A stretch of DNA of 35,905 nt, from positions 1 to 35,905 of the forward strand of contig OMSO01000019.1 in NCBI GenBank assembly GCA_900313675.1. The letters are read 5' to 3'. The translations under genes and the position numbers were made by a program. This document shows, piece after piece, positions 12,192-20,368 of the stretch. The DNA is from an uncultured Fibrobacter sp. (GTDB lineage Bacteria > Fibrobacterota > Fibrobacteria > Fibrobacterales > Fibrobacteraceae). Numbering within the stretch: position 1 is the first letter of the stretch; every line of letters begins with the position of its first letter. The notes below the pieces were generated by a model. That model was not told the DNA's origin. It ran no database searches and worked only from the letters and a program-made list of their open reading frames with translations.

Positions 12192-12734
12192 ATGAACGAA
12201 AGAGGTGTCTTGAACGGCTTGAAAAGCGGCAGCCGCGAAGCTCTTGCCATACTCTGGCAAGAACATAGCGGCCATGTGCTGAATCTCGCCTTCCGGATGC
12301 TCAAGGACCGGGACCAGGCCGAAGACATACTGATGGATGTCTTTGTCCAGGTGCCCAGACCCGTTCAGAAATTCCGTGGCGAGAGCAATCTCGGCACCTG
12401 GCTCTACAGGCTCACCGTCAACGCCTGCCTCATGAAACTCCGGGCAGAGCGTAGGCATGCCGAACTGGAAGAAGAAAACTGGGACACTATCGTCGAAAGC
12501 GCCCTGGGCACAGAGGAAAAGGAACAGGAGTTTGATACAGAACTTTTAACCCTTGGGCTGAACCAGCTGCCCGCCGAAACCCGGAGCATGCTCTGGCTCA
12601 AGGACGCCGAGGGGCTAGACATCAAGGATTTGACAGAGATTTACCGCATGCCCGACGGAACCATCAAGGCAAGGCTCAGCAGGGCGAGGCACTTTGTAAA
12701 GGACTTTTTGACAAGGAAACAGAAAAATGCGTGA
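12192..12734 (+). CDS. ECF-type RNA polymerase sigma factor
   Basis: 180 residues with only the sigma-2 and sigma-4 regions of group 4 (ECF) factors. Region 2 is about 22-88 (AEDILMDVFVQV and the FRGESNLGTWLYRLTVN motif). Region 4 is about 122-172, with the helix-turn-helix LPAETRSMLWLKDAEGLDIKD ... MPDGTIKARLSRAR; the sequence is given in pieces. The ATG at 12192 has a poor ribosome binding site; an in-frame TTG at 12210 sits 4 bases after AGAGG and could be the real start, removing six residues. The stop overlaps the next gene by 8 bases, so the two are translationally coupled. Together with the next two genes it looks like a sigma / membrane anchor / periplasmic sensor set. Confidence 0.92.
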   Translation: MNERGVLNGLKSGSREALAILWQEHSGHVLNLAFRMLKDRDQAEDILMDVFVQVPRPVQKFRGESNLGTWLYRLTVNACLMKLRAERRHAELEEENWDTIVESALGTEEKEQEFDTELLTLGLNQLPAETRSMLWLKDAEGLDIKDLTEIYRMPDGTIKARLSRARHFVKDFLTRKQKNA

Positions 12735-13113
12735 TTCCATCGACTTTTCCAAAATGGAACGGATTACGCCTAGGGAAGATTCCTGGGACAAGGTCTGCGC
12801 ACGGCTCGACAAGGCCGAAAAAGAGCGCACCCTCAAGTTCAGCTTCTTCTCCGCCATTCCCATCGCCGCAAGTTTCCTGCTGGTGGGTTTCAGCCTGTTC
12901 CTCAGGTCCATGGACGCCAATGAAACCGCTCCGGCCGTCAAGAACCAGGTCGCTGCATCTGACATGGCTTCAGCCGACGTCGCCGCATCTCAAGCCGACA
13001 GCGCCGTCAATCTGAGCAACTGGTACAGCAACCTCGGGCAGAGCGATGCCGACCTGGAATCTTTAGACGAATTTCAATTCATCAGTTATCTCTTAAAAAA
13101 GGAGGATAAGTAA
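12727..13113 (+). CDS. Single-span membrane protein, probable anti-sigma factor
   Basis: 128 residues: an N-terminal cytoplasmic helix-rich segment (1-38, charged), one membrane span at about 40-60 (AIPIAASFLLVGFSLFL), and a low-complexity Ala/Ser/Asp-rich outer segment. There is no HxxxCxxC zinc motif, so it is not a classical ZAS anti-sigma factor. The size and plan resemble CnrY of Cupriavidus, a short one-span anti-sigma protein. The gene overlaps the sigma gene upstream by 8 bases and the next gene by one base (TAATG), a layout typical for a co-regulated sigma/anti-sigma pair. I do not recognise a sequence family; the function is inferred from context and topology. Confidence 0.6.
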   Translation: MRDSIDFSKMERITPREDSWDKVCARLDKAEKERTLKFSFFSAIPIAASFLLVGFSLFLRSMDANETAPAVKNQVAASDMASADVAASQADSAVNLSNWYSNLGQSDADLESLDEFQFISYLLKKEDK

Positions 13114-13721
13114 TGAAAAACTCCGTTAAAATATTCGTGGCAAGCCTCATCGTGCTTGCCTGCGCCGTAGGGTTCTTCCTCGGCACATGTTGCAGTGTGC
13201 ACTGTTGCCACAAGCATTCTTGCGACCGTATGGACGCTCCCGAAAAAGTGGCGGCAGCGCCACACGAAGGCCATTTCAAGAAAGGCCACGAAGGCAAGGG
13301 ATTCCAGAAAAACTGGCCCCACCCGGCCATGTTCGATTCCCTGCTGCAGGTGACTCCAGAGCAAAAGACCGCCCTGGAAAAACACCGCGAAGAGACCGGC
13401 AAGGCCTTCAAGGAACTCCATGGGCAAAAGATGTCTGCCGAAAAAGAACTGAAAGATGCCCTGGACAGTGGCGACGAAGCTAAAATCGAAGAGGCCAAGG
13501 TCAAAATCCTCGACGCCCAAAAAGCCCTGCTGGACAACCGCATCGAAGGCGTCAAGAGCATCAACAAGATTCTCACCAAGGAACAGCAAGAAAAGTTCCA
13601 CCAGGTCTTGAAAGAGAGCTTCGAAAAGTTTAAAAAAGGCCATCATGGCAAGCGGGGCCCCCGGGAAAGCGGGCCTACACCTCCCCCCGAACGGGAAACC
13701 CCGCCCCATGAGGCCCCATAA
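13113..13721 (+). CDS. Spy/CpxP/CnrX-like periplasmic protein with Cys/His-rich N-terminus
   Basis: 202 residues. A hydrophobic signal or anchor (about 7-24) is followed by a striking metal-ligand-like stretch with Cys26, 27, 31, 32, 37 and His30, 33, 35. The middle is a helical hairpin with two LTxxQ-type motifs, VTPEQ (80-84) and LTKEQ (154-158), the mark of the Spy/CpxP/CnrX fold (LTXXQ or heavy-metal-resistance families). The C-terminus is His, Gly and Pro rich. In such families the protein is either a periplasmic chaperone or the metal sensor that controls an anti-sigma factor. Its gene starts inside the stop codon of the presumed anti-sigma gene, and an intrinsic terminator follows, so it closes a three-gene operon. 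A sensor role is inference. Confidence 0.72.
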   Translation: MKNSVKIFVASLIVLACAVGFFLGTCCSVHCCHKHSCDRMDAPEKVAAAPHEGHFKKGHEGKGFQKNWPHPAMFDSLLQVTPEQKTALEKHREETGKAFKELHGQKMSAEKELKDALDSGDEAKIEEAKVKILDAQKALLDNRIEGVKSINKILTKEQQEKFHQVLKESFEKFKKGHHGKRGPRESGPTPPPERETPPHEAP

Positions 13722-13748
13722 TTCACACAAAATTCCTTGATACGCAAC

Positions 13749-13783
13749 AAGGTCCCGACAAAGCTGCCGGGACCTTTCTTGTT
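13749..13783 (+). terminator. Intrinsic terminator of the sigma factor operon
   Basis: Perfect 9-bp stem AAGGTCCCG (13749-13757) / CGGGACCTT (13768-13776) with a 10-base loop, followed by TCTTGTTTT. It lies 28 bases after the last stop codon of the operon. Confidence 0.88.
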
Positions 13784-13797
13784 TTCTCAATTTTTAT

Positions 13798-13824
13798 TAT
13801 ATTCTTTTAACAAAATAATGGAGG
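13798..13824 (+). promoter_or_regulatory. TATATT -10 box and GGAGG ribosome binding site
   Basis: TATATT at 13798-13803 and GGAGG at 13820-13824, 5 bases before the ATG at 13830. The roughly 20-base leader with a ribosome binding site contrasts with the TATATT boxes at 21823, 23259 and 30658, which sit too close to the start codon for one. This site supports TATATT as the house -10 element and fixes the start of the lipoprotein. Confidence 0.6.
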
Positions 13825-13829
13825 TTCTC

Positions 13830-15479
13830 ATGAGATTTTTCTGGATTCTCGGAATATCGCTTGCAATCACAACCCTTTCAGCCTGTTCTTCAGACAGCCA
13901 TTCTTCTTCTGAACCCGAGGATACCCAAGACAGTTCATCCTCCGCCTCCCTGGGTGACGTTGACGACATCCTGGACAAAAGTTCTGCTTCTACAGAAAAA
14001 GAAGAAACTAAGACCGAAGATGGAGGAGATGAACAAACTATCAAATCGTCCGGTTCCACAGCATCCACCGAAGTAAATGGTCTCATGCGTTCCGCCTGCG
14101 ACACAAAAGATGGCGAGAGTGTTCTAGAAGCACTGGACGTGGTCAACGAAAAGGCCATCGACCTGTTTGAGGCATTCGCCGACAAGGACTTTGACAAGGG
14201 AAAATCCCTCAGTACCGAAGTCAAGTCTGCCTACAAGAAGGTTTTGAACAAGGCTCCCAAAAACTGCAACGCCCAACTGGGTTACGCAGTAGCTTCCATT
14301 GTAGACCTGGCCAACAATAAGACTCTGAATGACTTGTACAGCGATTACGATTTCTGGTTTAGCGACTACGGCATCGAAAGTTTGGAAGACTTCACAGACA
14401 TGATTACCGCCCTTTCCAAAAACAAGAGCTTTACCAAAACCGCTCAGGACGCCCTTGAAAAGGAAGTCGCCCCCACGGTTGATTCCGCCATAACATACAT
14501 GCAATACATCATGGCTCAAGGCGACTACGCTCTGCAGCTCAGCGACGGTGAAGAAATTCTCGAAATGGACAACAGCGAGTTCGGCATTGCCCTGGGCGGC
14601 CTGTTCGCCACAAAGGCCGCCATTACCATCGCCACCAGCATGAATCTGGAAATCGACGACAACGGCAAATACGACTGGATCAACAACCTGGATGGACTCA
14701 CCGTGGGCGAAGAAGAACCCACCGCCAAACAAAAGGTTGCCCTTGTCAAAATCGCAAACCTCATCGGTGCAAACGGAACTTTCACTTCTATTTATAGCAA
14801 CAAGCAAAAGGAATGGAAAAACATCCCGAACCTGGTGGATAGCGCCCTTACCGAAATCCGTGCCGCATTCCAGTACAGCCTTAACGAAAGCATGACAAAG
14901 GGAAGCCAGGACTACGACCTCTACGTGGTGGGCAAGGGTACCGACGCAGATATCAGCACAAGCGACGTAAAGGACATCATTGAAAATCTGGGCAAGGGAC
15001 TAGAAGCTACCCGTGGAGCCTACGAAGTTGAACTCAAGGGAAAGACCTTCATGGTCAACGCCCGCAAGTACTTCGAAAACGTCAAAGGGACAGAACCGTT
15101 CCTTCCGTACTACAAGTTTAATGGCAGTGACCTGACAACCTTCAAGTTCACTAACAAGGCCGGATCCGAAACGGCAACATTGATAAGCTTCCTAGACGGA
15201 ACCCGCTCCTTCCCCGACGACGGCGAGGGCGTGATTATCTTCAAGGACCCCACCTTTGGCGGAATATTCCCCGACTTTGAACAGAAAGACGTTTGGGAAC
15301 TGATTGACAAGTTGGGAAGCATCAAGATAAAATTCTGGGACAGGGATGATTATAGTACTGGTGGTACCACCTATGAAGAGTACAACTGTTTTTACCGCGA
15401 CGACAACGCCAATACTTATTACTCCTATGGCGAATGCGTAGCCAATGCTTACGGTGAATGTCACGAATTCTGCGACTAG
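13830..15479 (+). CDS. Large helical lipoprotein of unknown function
   Basis: 549 residues from the ATG that follows GGAGG; the longer frame runs back into the terminator. Lipoprotein signal MRFFWILGIS ... TTLSAC with Cys at about 19, then a Ser/Asp/Glu-rich linker to about residue 80, common in exported Fibrobacter lipoproteins. The rest is mostly helical up to about 420, with repeats of helix pairs that could resemble a TPR-like or all-alpha outer-membrane-associated protein, and then a mixed beta region ending in a Cys/Tyr-rich tail (CFYRDD ... CVANAYGECHEFC). No family recognised. The next gene, a predicted outer-membrane barrel, starts three bases after the stop, so the two products probably work together at the outer membrane. 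Confidence 0.75.
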   Translation: MRFFWILGISLAITTLSACSSDSHSSSEPEDTQDSSSSASLGDVDDILDKSSASTEKEETKTEDGGDEQTIKSSGSTASTEVNGLMRSACDTKDGESVLEALDVVNEKAIDLFEAFADKDFDKGKSLSTEVKSAYKKVLNKAPKNCNAQLGYAVASIVDLANNKTLNDLYSDYDFWFSDYGIESLEDFTDMITALSKNKSFTKTAQDALEKEVAPTVDSAITYMQYIMAQGDYALQLSDGEEILEMDNSEFGIALGGLFATKAAITIATSMNLEIDDNGKYDWINNLDGLTVGEEEPTAKQKVALVKIANLIGANGTFTSIYSNKQKEWKNIPNLVDSALTEIRAAFQYSLNESMTKGSQDYDLYVVGKGTDADISTSDVKDIIENLGKGLEATRGAYEVELKGKTFMVNARKYFENVKGTEPFLPYYKFNGSDLTTFKFTNKAGSETATLISFLDGTRSFPDDGEGVIIFKDPTFGGIFPDFEQKDVWELIDKLGSIKIKFWDRDDYSTGGTTYEEYNCFYRDDNANTYYSYGECVANAYGECHEFCD

Positions 15480-15482
15480 CCT

Positions 15483-16964
15483 TTGCATAACTTAACGAAA
15501 ATTTTCTCGGCGACCCTGCTCATTGCAAACACGGGGTTCGCCTGGAACTCCGGGCTCGTCCAGTGCGACGGGCTTTTTCTGTTGGACTGGAGGGGTTCAA
15601 AAGCATCAGCCAAAGGCTGCTCCGCCAGCGACAGCCTGCAGGCAGGGGATTGGGCTTTGGGGGCTAGCGTCGGAAAGACTCGCTATCATCTGGGCTACCG
15701 ACGTGACAGTGACCGTGAAAAATATTCCTGGAATTTGAAGATGGGAGAAACTCTCACTACAGGACACATATCCCTTTCCAGGGATTTCAAATTCTTTGGC
15801 GTAGATGCCAACATCAACGCACACCCTGCCATAGGGGTTTCATCCCGTTTCCACCTTCCCGACTCCTTGCTCTACGCCAAGGCATCCATCAACGCCGGGC
15901 TCCTTGAACTTTCGGGAATCCGCTGGCATTCCGACTGGGAAGAGGATTACGTTCCTACCATTGACGCTACCTACCAATCCACCGTACTCGCCAAAAGTTT
16001 TTCTGCGGGAACAAAGCTACTGAGCCACCGACTGCAAGGGGCATTTTTCTACAGCGAAACCTCACCCGACATCGAAAACCAGTGGGGTTACGCCTTCAGC
16101 GATTCCTCTGATTTTTGGGGGACGGACTTCCGCTACCTCTATGACGGACGCAACAACAAAGTCCAACTTTCTTACACCTACCTGTACGCCGACATCCGGC
16201 TGTTCGGCCTGATGCGGGAAAATGGCGACGAGGTAAGCGAAAAGCGATTCGCCTACCTGCCCCTGGGACTAGACGCCAACCTTTTCCAGGCGAACTTCCT
16301 GCACAAGTTCCAAGACGGCGACCGATTCACGGCAAGGGCCGTTTACGGGACCCTGGAAATAAACATCCCCTGGGAAAGCAGGCGCTTTTACGAGACCCTG
16401 GCCCCAAATCGAGCCTTGAAAAGCTCCACATTAAAGACTCTTTCCTTTAGCATTTTTCAGCGTTCTTTCCGCGTATATGGCGATATTGACGGAAAAATCT
16501 TAGACGCCGGTTTGGGCTACCAGTGGAACCTGAATGTGGGCCGTTGGCACCTGCTACCCAAGGCAACCCTTGACGGTTTTTACGCCTCTTACATAGCCAA
16601 GCTAAACATGCGCAAGGAAAAATCCGGGTTCTTCCACATCAAGCATTCTACCAGCACCTGGCAACAGGAGGGCTATATCGTCGGGGCATTAGCAGGCCTA
16701 GGCACAGAACTACAATCCCCGTCAAATGCCTTCTTTGCCTCCTTCGGCATGGAACAGATTATTCCCCTGCACTTTCACACCGAAAAGGGACCAGACAAAG
16801 GACCTGCCGAAGAACCCGAGCCACCCGACATTCCCGATACCGACGAAGACATCACAACAGAAAAGAACAAGGGCAGTTCCCTTGCCGAAAAATGGGATTC
16901 CTTTTCTTCGCTTGTTTTCCGCAACGGATTTGCGTTGCAAATCCAAGCGGGTTTCAGATTCTAG
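15483..16964 (+). CDS. Predicted outer-membrane beta-barrel protein
   Basis: 493 residues starting at a TTG, three bases downstream of the preceding stop; the start is set by the signal peptide (1-19, ending TGFA) and by close coupling to the lipoprotein gene. The body has the alternating polar/aromatic pattern of membrane beta-strands (for example WALGASVGKTRYHLGYRR and VQLSYTYLYADIRLF), many Tyr/Trp/Phe girdle residues, and ends in Phe (QIQAGFRF), as expected for a BAM-assembled barrel. A Pro/Asp/Glu-rich loop at about 437-465 lies before the last strands. No family recognised. It is convergent with coaX with only four bases between the two stop codons and no terminator. Confidence 0.68.
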   Translation: MHNLTKIFSATLLIANTGFAWNSGLVQCDGLFLLDWRGSKASAKGCSASDSLQAGDWALGASVGKTRYHLGYRRDSDREKYSWNLKMGETLTTGHISLSRDFKFFGVDANINAHPAIGVSSRFHLPDSLLYAKASINAGLLELSGIRWHSDWEEDYVPTIDATYQSTVLAKSFSAGTKLLSHRLQGAFFYSETSPDIENQWGYAFSDSSDFWGTDFRYLYDGRNNKVQLSYTYLYADIRLFGLMRENGDEVSEKRFAYLPLGLDANLFQANFLHKFQDGDRFTARAVYGTLEINIPWESRRFYETLAPNRALKSSTLKTLSFSIFQRSFRVYGDIDGKILDAGLGYQWNLNVGRWHLLPKATLDGFYASYIAKLNMRKEKSGFFHIKHSTSTWQQEGYIVGALAGLGTELQSPSNAFFASFGMEQIIPLHFHTEKGPDKGPAEEPEPPDIPDTDEDITTEKNKGSSLAEKWDSFSSLVFRNGFALQIQAGFRF

Positions 16965-16968
16965 GAAA

Positions 16969-17793
16969 TCAGTCCTCTTCACCCTCGATGGCAGCGGCAC
17001 CATTACCGTGCAGGGCCACCAGGCGCACGCCATTCAGGGTCAAATACGGGTCGTAGGTGTCAATCACCTTGCTGTGTCCCATGACCATGCGGCCCCAGCC
17101 TCCCGTGGCAAACACGGGAACTTTCTTCTTGCCCATCTCGGCCTTGATTTTGGCCACCAGGGTTTCAAGCTCCGCCATAAATCCGTACAAGAGACCCGCG
17201 CGGATGGCGTCGTCGGTGTTGTTGGCAATCACATGCTCCGGCCATTCGATGCTCACCGGCAAGAGCCTGGCCGCCTTCTCGGTCAAAACGTCCAGGCTGG
17301 CACTGATACCGGGAATAATGATACCTCCCGCAAAGCCGCCGTCCTTCATCACGTCGAAGGTTGTAGCCGTTCCCATATCTACCACGATGGCATCCTTGTA
17401 GCCACGGTCCCGAAGGGCAATGATGTTGCAGAGACGGTCGGAACCTAGCGAAGCCGGGTTCGGGTAGGCGATAGGGCATCCCAGGCAATTGTCGGAACTC
17501 ACCACCTGCACAGGCCGCTTTAACAGCGTCTGCAGGGCCTTGATCCACGGACGCTCATGGGCGGGCACCACCGTCGAAAGCCCCACGTGGGTAATGGTGG
17601 AAGGCTTGATTTCGGAAAAACGGACAAGGCCGCCAATGCGGTTCATCACCTCGTCGCTGGTGGTTTCCTTACGGGTGGTGAGCCTCCAATGATCCACCAC
17701 CTTGTCGCCCTTGAATATGCCAAGAACCGTGTGGGAGTTGCCCACATCCACCACAAACGAGAACGCATCCGACTTTTTCAAATTCTTTTTCAT
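16969..17793 (-). CDS. coaX: Type III pantothenate kinase
   Basis: 274 residues, normal size for CoaX. Motifs of the ASKHA-fold type III enzyme: phosphate-binding DVGNSHTVLG (Asp16), the GSDR motif with Asp119, and DMGTATTFD (139-147), followed by GGIIIPG. It phosphorylates pantothenate with ATP in the first committed step of coenzyme A synthesis, in the cytoplasm, and unlike CoaA is not inhibited by CoA. It lies 51 bases downstream of nadC on the same strand, so the two cofactor genes may share a transcript, although a REP-like hairpin sits in the gap. The ribosome binding site is weak. Confidence 0.93.
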   Translation of the reverse strand: MKKNLKKSDAFSFVVDVGNSHTVLGIFKGDKVVDHWRLTTRKETTSDEVMNRIGGLVRFSEIKPSTITHVGLSTVVPAHERPWIKALQTLLKRPVQVVSSDNCLGCPIAYPNPASLGSDRLCNIIALRDRGYKDAIVVDMGTATTFDVMKDGGFAGGIIIPGISASLDVLTEKAARLLPVSIEWPEHVIANNTDDAIRAGLLYGFMAELETLVAKIKAEMGKKKVPVFATGGWGRMVMGHSKVIDTYDPYLTLNGVRLVALHGNGAAAIEGEED

Positions 17794-17800
17794 CTACCAT

Positions 17801-17830
17801 TTGTCATGCCCGCGCAGGCGGGCATCTCCT
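17801..17830. repeat. REP-like hairpin (family B, copy 1)
   Basis: GTCAT then an 8-bp stem ATGCCCGC (17806-17813) / GCGGGCAT (17818-17825) with loop GCAG. The same geometry and loop occur at 23101-23128 with two compensated base-pair changes. A T-run follows on the plus strand. This matches the widespread bacterial GTCATCCCCGCG-type intergenic repeat. It lies between nadC and coaX. Confidence 0.75.
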
Positions 17831-17844
17831 TTTTTTCGTAGAAG

Positions 17845-18708
17845 CTATATCCTCATGGAGATGTCGAGAGCCTTCACACTATGAGTCAATGCCCCGACCG
17901 AAATATAGTCAAGGCCGAGCGTCGCGATCTGCTTGGCGCGTTCCAGCGTCATGTTGCCGCTGCCCTCGACTAGGCATTTGTCGCCGCTTTCCTTGATAAT
18001 CTTCAGGGCCTCGGCCATCATCTCGTTGCTCATGTTGTCCAGCATGATTACGTCTACGCCCTTGTTCAACAAGGCCCGCAGCTGGTCAAAATTTTCCACT
18101 TCCATTTCCACCATCAGGCCTTGCTTGTTGTTTTTCTTCACCACTTCAAGAGCCTGCAAAACACCGCCTGCCGCAGCAATGTGGTTGTCCTTCACCAACA
18201 CCATGTCGAAAAGTCCCATGCGATGGTTGGAACCGCCCCCTACACGCACGGCGTATTTTTGCAACGTGCGAAAACCGGGCACCGTCTTGCGGGTGTCCAG
18301 CACCTTGGTCTTGCCGCCCTTCAGGGCTTCCTGGAAGGTGTGGGCCACCGTGGCCACGCCGGAAAGTTGCTGGATAAAGTTCAGGAGCGTTCGTTCGCCC
18401 GTCAAGAGTTCATGGGTGGTGCCGTCCATTTCGGCAATCAGGTCGCCCTTCTTCACCACGTCACCGTCTTTCTTGTGGAGCGTCACCTTCACGCTTGCCT
18501 TCAGTTCCTGGAAAACCAGTTCAATCACTGGGAGGCCTGCCAACACGCCGTCTTCTTTCGCTATCAGGCGGGCATGCTGCCTCTGATCGGCGGGAATGGT
18601 CCATTCGCTGGTCACATCGCCCGTCCGCACGTCTTCGGCCAAAGCGAGACGGATCATGGTGAGAGCATCTTCGGTAGGAAAAACTGGAGTAGAATTGTCG
18701 CCGTACAT
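17845..18708 (-). CDS. nadC: Nicotinate-nucleotide pyrophosphorylase (carboxylating)
   Basis: 287 residues from MYGDNSTPVF; the frame extends 15 codons further upstream, but those codons are read out of a repeat unit and are not family sequence. Clear quinolinate phosphoribosyltransferase motifs: LAEDVRTGDVTS (23-34), ERTLLNFIQQLSGVAT (105-120), DTRKTVPGF (138-146) and GGGSNHRMGLFDMVLVKDNH (157-176). It converts quinolinate and PRPP to nicotinate mononucleotide, CO2 and PPi in NAD synthesis. No ribosome binding site is visible: the six bases before the ATG border the repeat, so the translation signal is unusual. Flanked upstream by the sugar transferase gene on the same strand and downstream by coaX. 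Confidence 0.93.
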   Translation of the reverse strand: MYGDNSTPVFPTEDALTMIRLALAEDVRTGDVTSEWTIPADQRQHARLIAKEDGVLAGLPVIELVFQELKASVKVTLHKKDGDVVKKGDLIAEMDGTTHELLTGERTLLNFIQQLSGVATVAHTFQEALKGGKTKVLDTRKTVPGFRTLQKYAVRVGGGSNHRMGLFDMVLVKDNHIAAAGGVLQALEVVKKNNKQGLMVEMEVENFDQLRALLNKGVDVIMLDNMSNEMMAEALKIIKESGDKCLVEGSGNMTLERAKQIATLGLDYISVGALTHSVKALDISMRI

Positions 18709-18710
18709 AA

Positions 18711-18767
18711 TAGGTATGAGGTTTGAGGGCGCTCGCAAGCTCGCTTTGAGCACGCTTCGCTTTGAGG
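18711..18767 (+). repeat. Modular hairpin repeat (family A) at the nadC 5' end
   Basis: AGGTATGAGG, TGAGGGCG (18724-18731), inner CTCGCAAGCTCG, CTTTGAG (18744-18750), then CACG-CTTCG-CTTTGAGG. It starts two bases upstream of the nadC start codon (on the opposite strand), so any nadC mRNA that starts further upstream carries it as leader. Confidence 0.75.
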
Positions 18768-18804
18768 TTAAAGTTCATTGATAAAGATAGCTATTTTTGA
18801 ACAG

Positions 18805-18875
18805 CTCAGAGCATTGCATAGCAATGCGACCTCACAACTCAAAGCACCCCTGTAGGGGTGCGAGCTCACAACTCA
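18805..18875 (-). repeat. Modular hairpin repeat, two clear units (family A)
   Basis: These are the best preserved copies. On the minus strand: GAGCTCG, palindrome CACCCC-TACA-GGGGTG (18860-18845), CTTTGAG; then GTGAGGTCG, palindrome CATTGC-TAT-GCAATG (18826-18812), CTCTGAG. The flanks are constant and the palindromes unrelated. They follow directly on the stop codon of the sugar transferase gene (18876). Confidence 0.85.
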
Positions 18876-20327
18876 TCATTGTGCTCCTTTTCCGGTCAAA
18901 ACCACATAGACCGTCCGCACGAGAATCTGAAAATCCAGAAGCAGGCTCATGTTCTCGTAATAATACATATCGTACTGCAGCTTGATTTGAACATCCTCAA
19001 TACTATTGTCATAATGGTGGCGCACCTGGGCCCAGCCGGTAAGGCCGGGCTTCATTTTCAGGCGCCCAATATAAAAGGGAATCTGCTCACGGAGCTTGCC
19101 GATAAAAACCGCACGCTCCGGACGGGGGCCCACCATACTCATATCGCCTTTCAGCACGCACAAAATCTGCGGGAGTTCATCAATGCGGGTCTTGCGCAAG
19201 AAATGCCCTACACGGGTAATGCGAGGGTCCTTCTTGGTGGCCCACTGAGCCCCGAACTTTTCGGCGTCCGTCCGCATGGTGCGGAACTTGTAAACCGTAA
19301 AGGGCTTGCCGTACAGGCCGATGCGTTCCTGGGAATAAAAAATGGGGCCGTGGTCATCCAGTTTGATGGCGATGGCCGCCAACAGGCACACCGGCAAGGA
19401 GCAAAGCCCGATAATTCCACCAATAACAATATCCAGGAATCTCTTGATCTGCACCTGCCAGGGCGGCATGGCTAAGGGGAAAAGTTCCTGCAGTTCGAAC
19501 CCGTGGACCAGGTTACTCTTGAACCGACCATTGACAGCTGAGTAAAGTTCAGGCACAACATAAATATGCAGGGGCAGTTCGCAAACCCACACCAGCACAC
19601 GCATAATCTCCTGAGGAGACGTACTGTCGTGAGCGATAATAATTCCCGATATATGAAACTTTTTGACCAATGTGGGCAAATCCGAATACTTGCCCAAAAC
19701 AGGGACGTCGCAAAAATGATGGTCCATCACCTGGTAGCGTTCATCAACAAACCCCACCACCTGCTGACCAACCTCAGGAGCTTTTTTCAAAGCTTCTGCA
19801 ATATTCTTGCCGGATTCCGTGCAGCCAAGGACCAGCACCTTGTTCGCCCCATAGCCCCGACGGAGCAGCGACCTCAGCCCAAGGTACAGCACCATACGGA
19901 ACGCAGCCACAAACACCAGGACAAAGACTCCATAGACCAAAATCCAGGTAAAGCGGGAACCGTAGATGTAGTTTCCAGTCAGGGGAGCACCGGCGGCCAC
20001 CTTGCCCATAAACTCAGAGCCAAACAGCCCGACAATAATCAGGACCACACCCACAAAAACGGCCCGCAACACCCGCAAGACCTGCAAGGTTCTGGACTGT
20101 AAAAGCCACGTGCGGTACAGCCCCGTAAAGGTAAACCAGAACAGCCAGCAGATATTCAGGGCACACCCGATATGCCAGTAGGCATCCAGGGTCTTGGAAG
20201 GGTCGAACTTTTCGGCAATCCAGCCGCTATGGAACTGGACCCAGTACGCCAAAACAAAGCAGATTGTCAGGGCGAGAAAGTCCGAAAGGAGAAGGAGCAC
20301 CCTTTCCAATGTGGCGGCACGAATCAT
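18876..20327 (-). CDS. Polyprenyl-phosphate sugar-1-phosphate transferase (WbaP-like)
   Basis: 483 residues with the usual PGPT layout. Four membrane spans lie in about 8-150, then a Rossmann-like CoA_binding_3 region (about 160-285, [18 protein letters not shown]), a re-entrant hydrophobic helix at about 290-312, and the cytosolic Bac_transf domain with YKFRTM, RIDELPQ, MVGPRPE and [10 protein letters not shown]. It transfers a sugar phosphate to undecaprenyl phosphate to start exopolysaccharide, capsule or O-antigen units. It lies 41 bases downstream of hom on the same strand. No other glycosyltransferases are adjacent, so it is not in a complete polysaccharide cluster. Donor sugar unknown. 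Confidence 0.9.
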   Translation of the reverse strand: MIRAATLERVLLLLSDFLALTICFVLAYWVQFHSGWIAEKFDPSKTLDAYWHIGCALNICWLFWFTFTGLYRTWLLQSRTLQVLRVLRAVFVGVVLIIVGLFGSEFMGKVAAGAPLTGNYIYGSRFTWILVYGVFVLVFVAAFRMVLYLGLRSLLRRGYGANKVLVLGCTESGKNIAEALKKAPEVGQQVVGFVDERYQVMDHHFCDVPVLGKYSDLPTLVKKFHISGIIIAHDSTSPQEIMRVLVWVCELPLHIYVVPELYSAVNGRFKSNLVHGFELQELFPLAMPPWQVQIKRFLDIVIGGIIGLCSLPVCLLAAIAIKLDDHGPIFYSQERIGLYGKPFTVYKFRTMRTDAEKFGAQWATKKDPRITRVGHFLRKTRIDELPQILCVLKGDMSMVGPRPERAVFIGKLREQIPFYIGRLKMKPGLTGWAQVRHHYDNSIEDVQIKLQYDMYYYENMSLLLDFQILVRTVYVVLTGKGAQ

Positions 20328-20368
20328 ACAGGCCTAATCTACAAAATGGTCCGTCCAGAAACCAATTT

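Noticed and set aside
18711..18875. Possible CRISPR array
   Set aside because: Repeats with variable inserts recall an array, but repeats are about 8 bases, inserts are palindromes of unequal length, spacing is irregular and units are scattered over the window.
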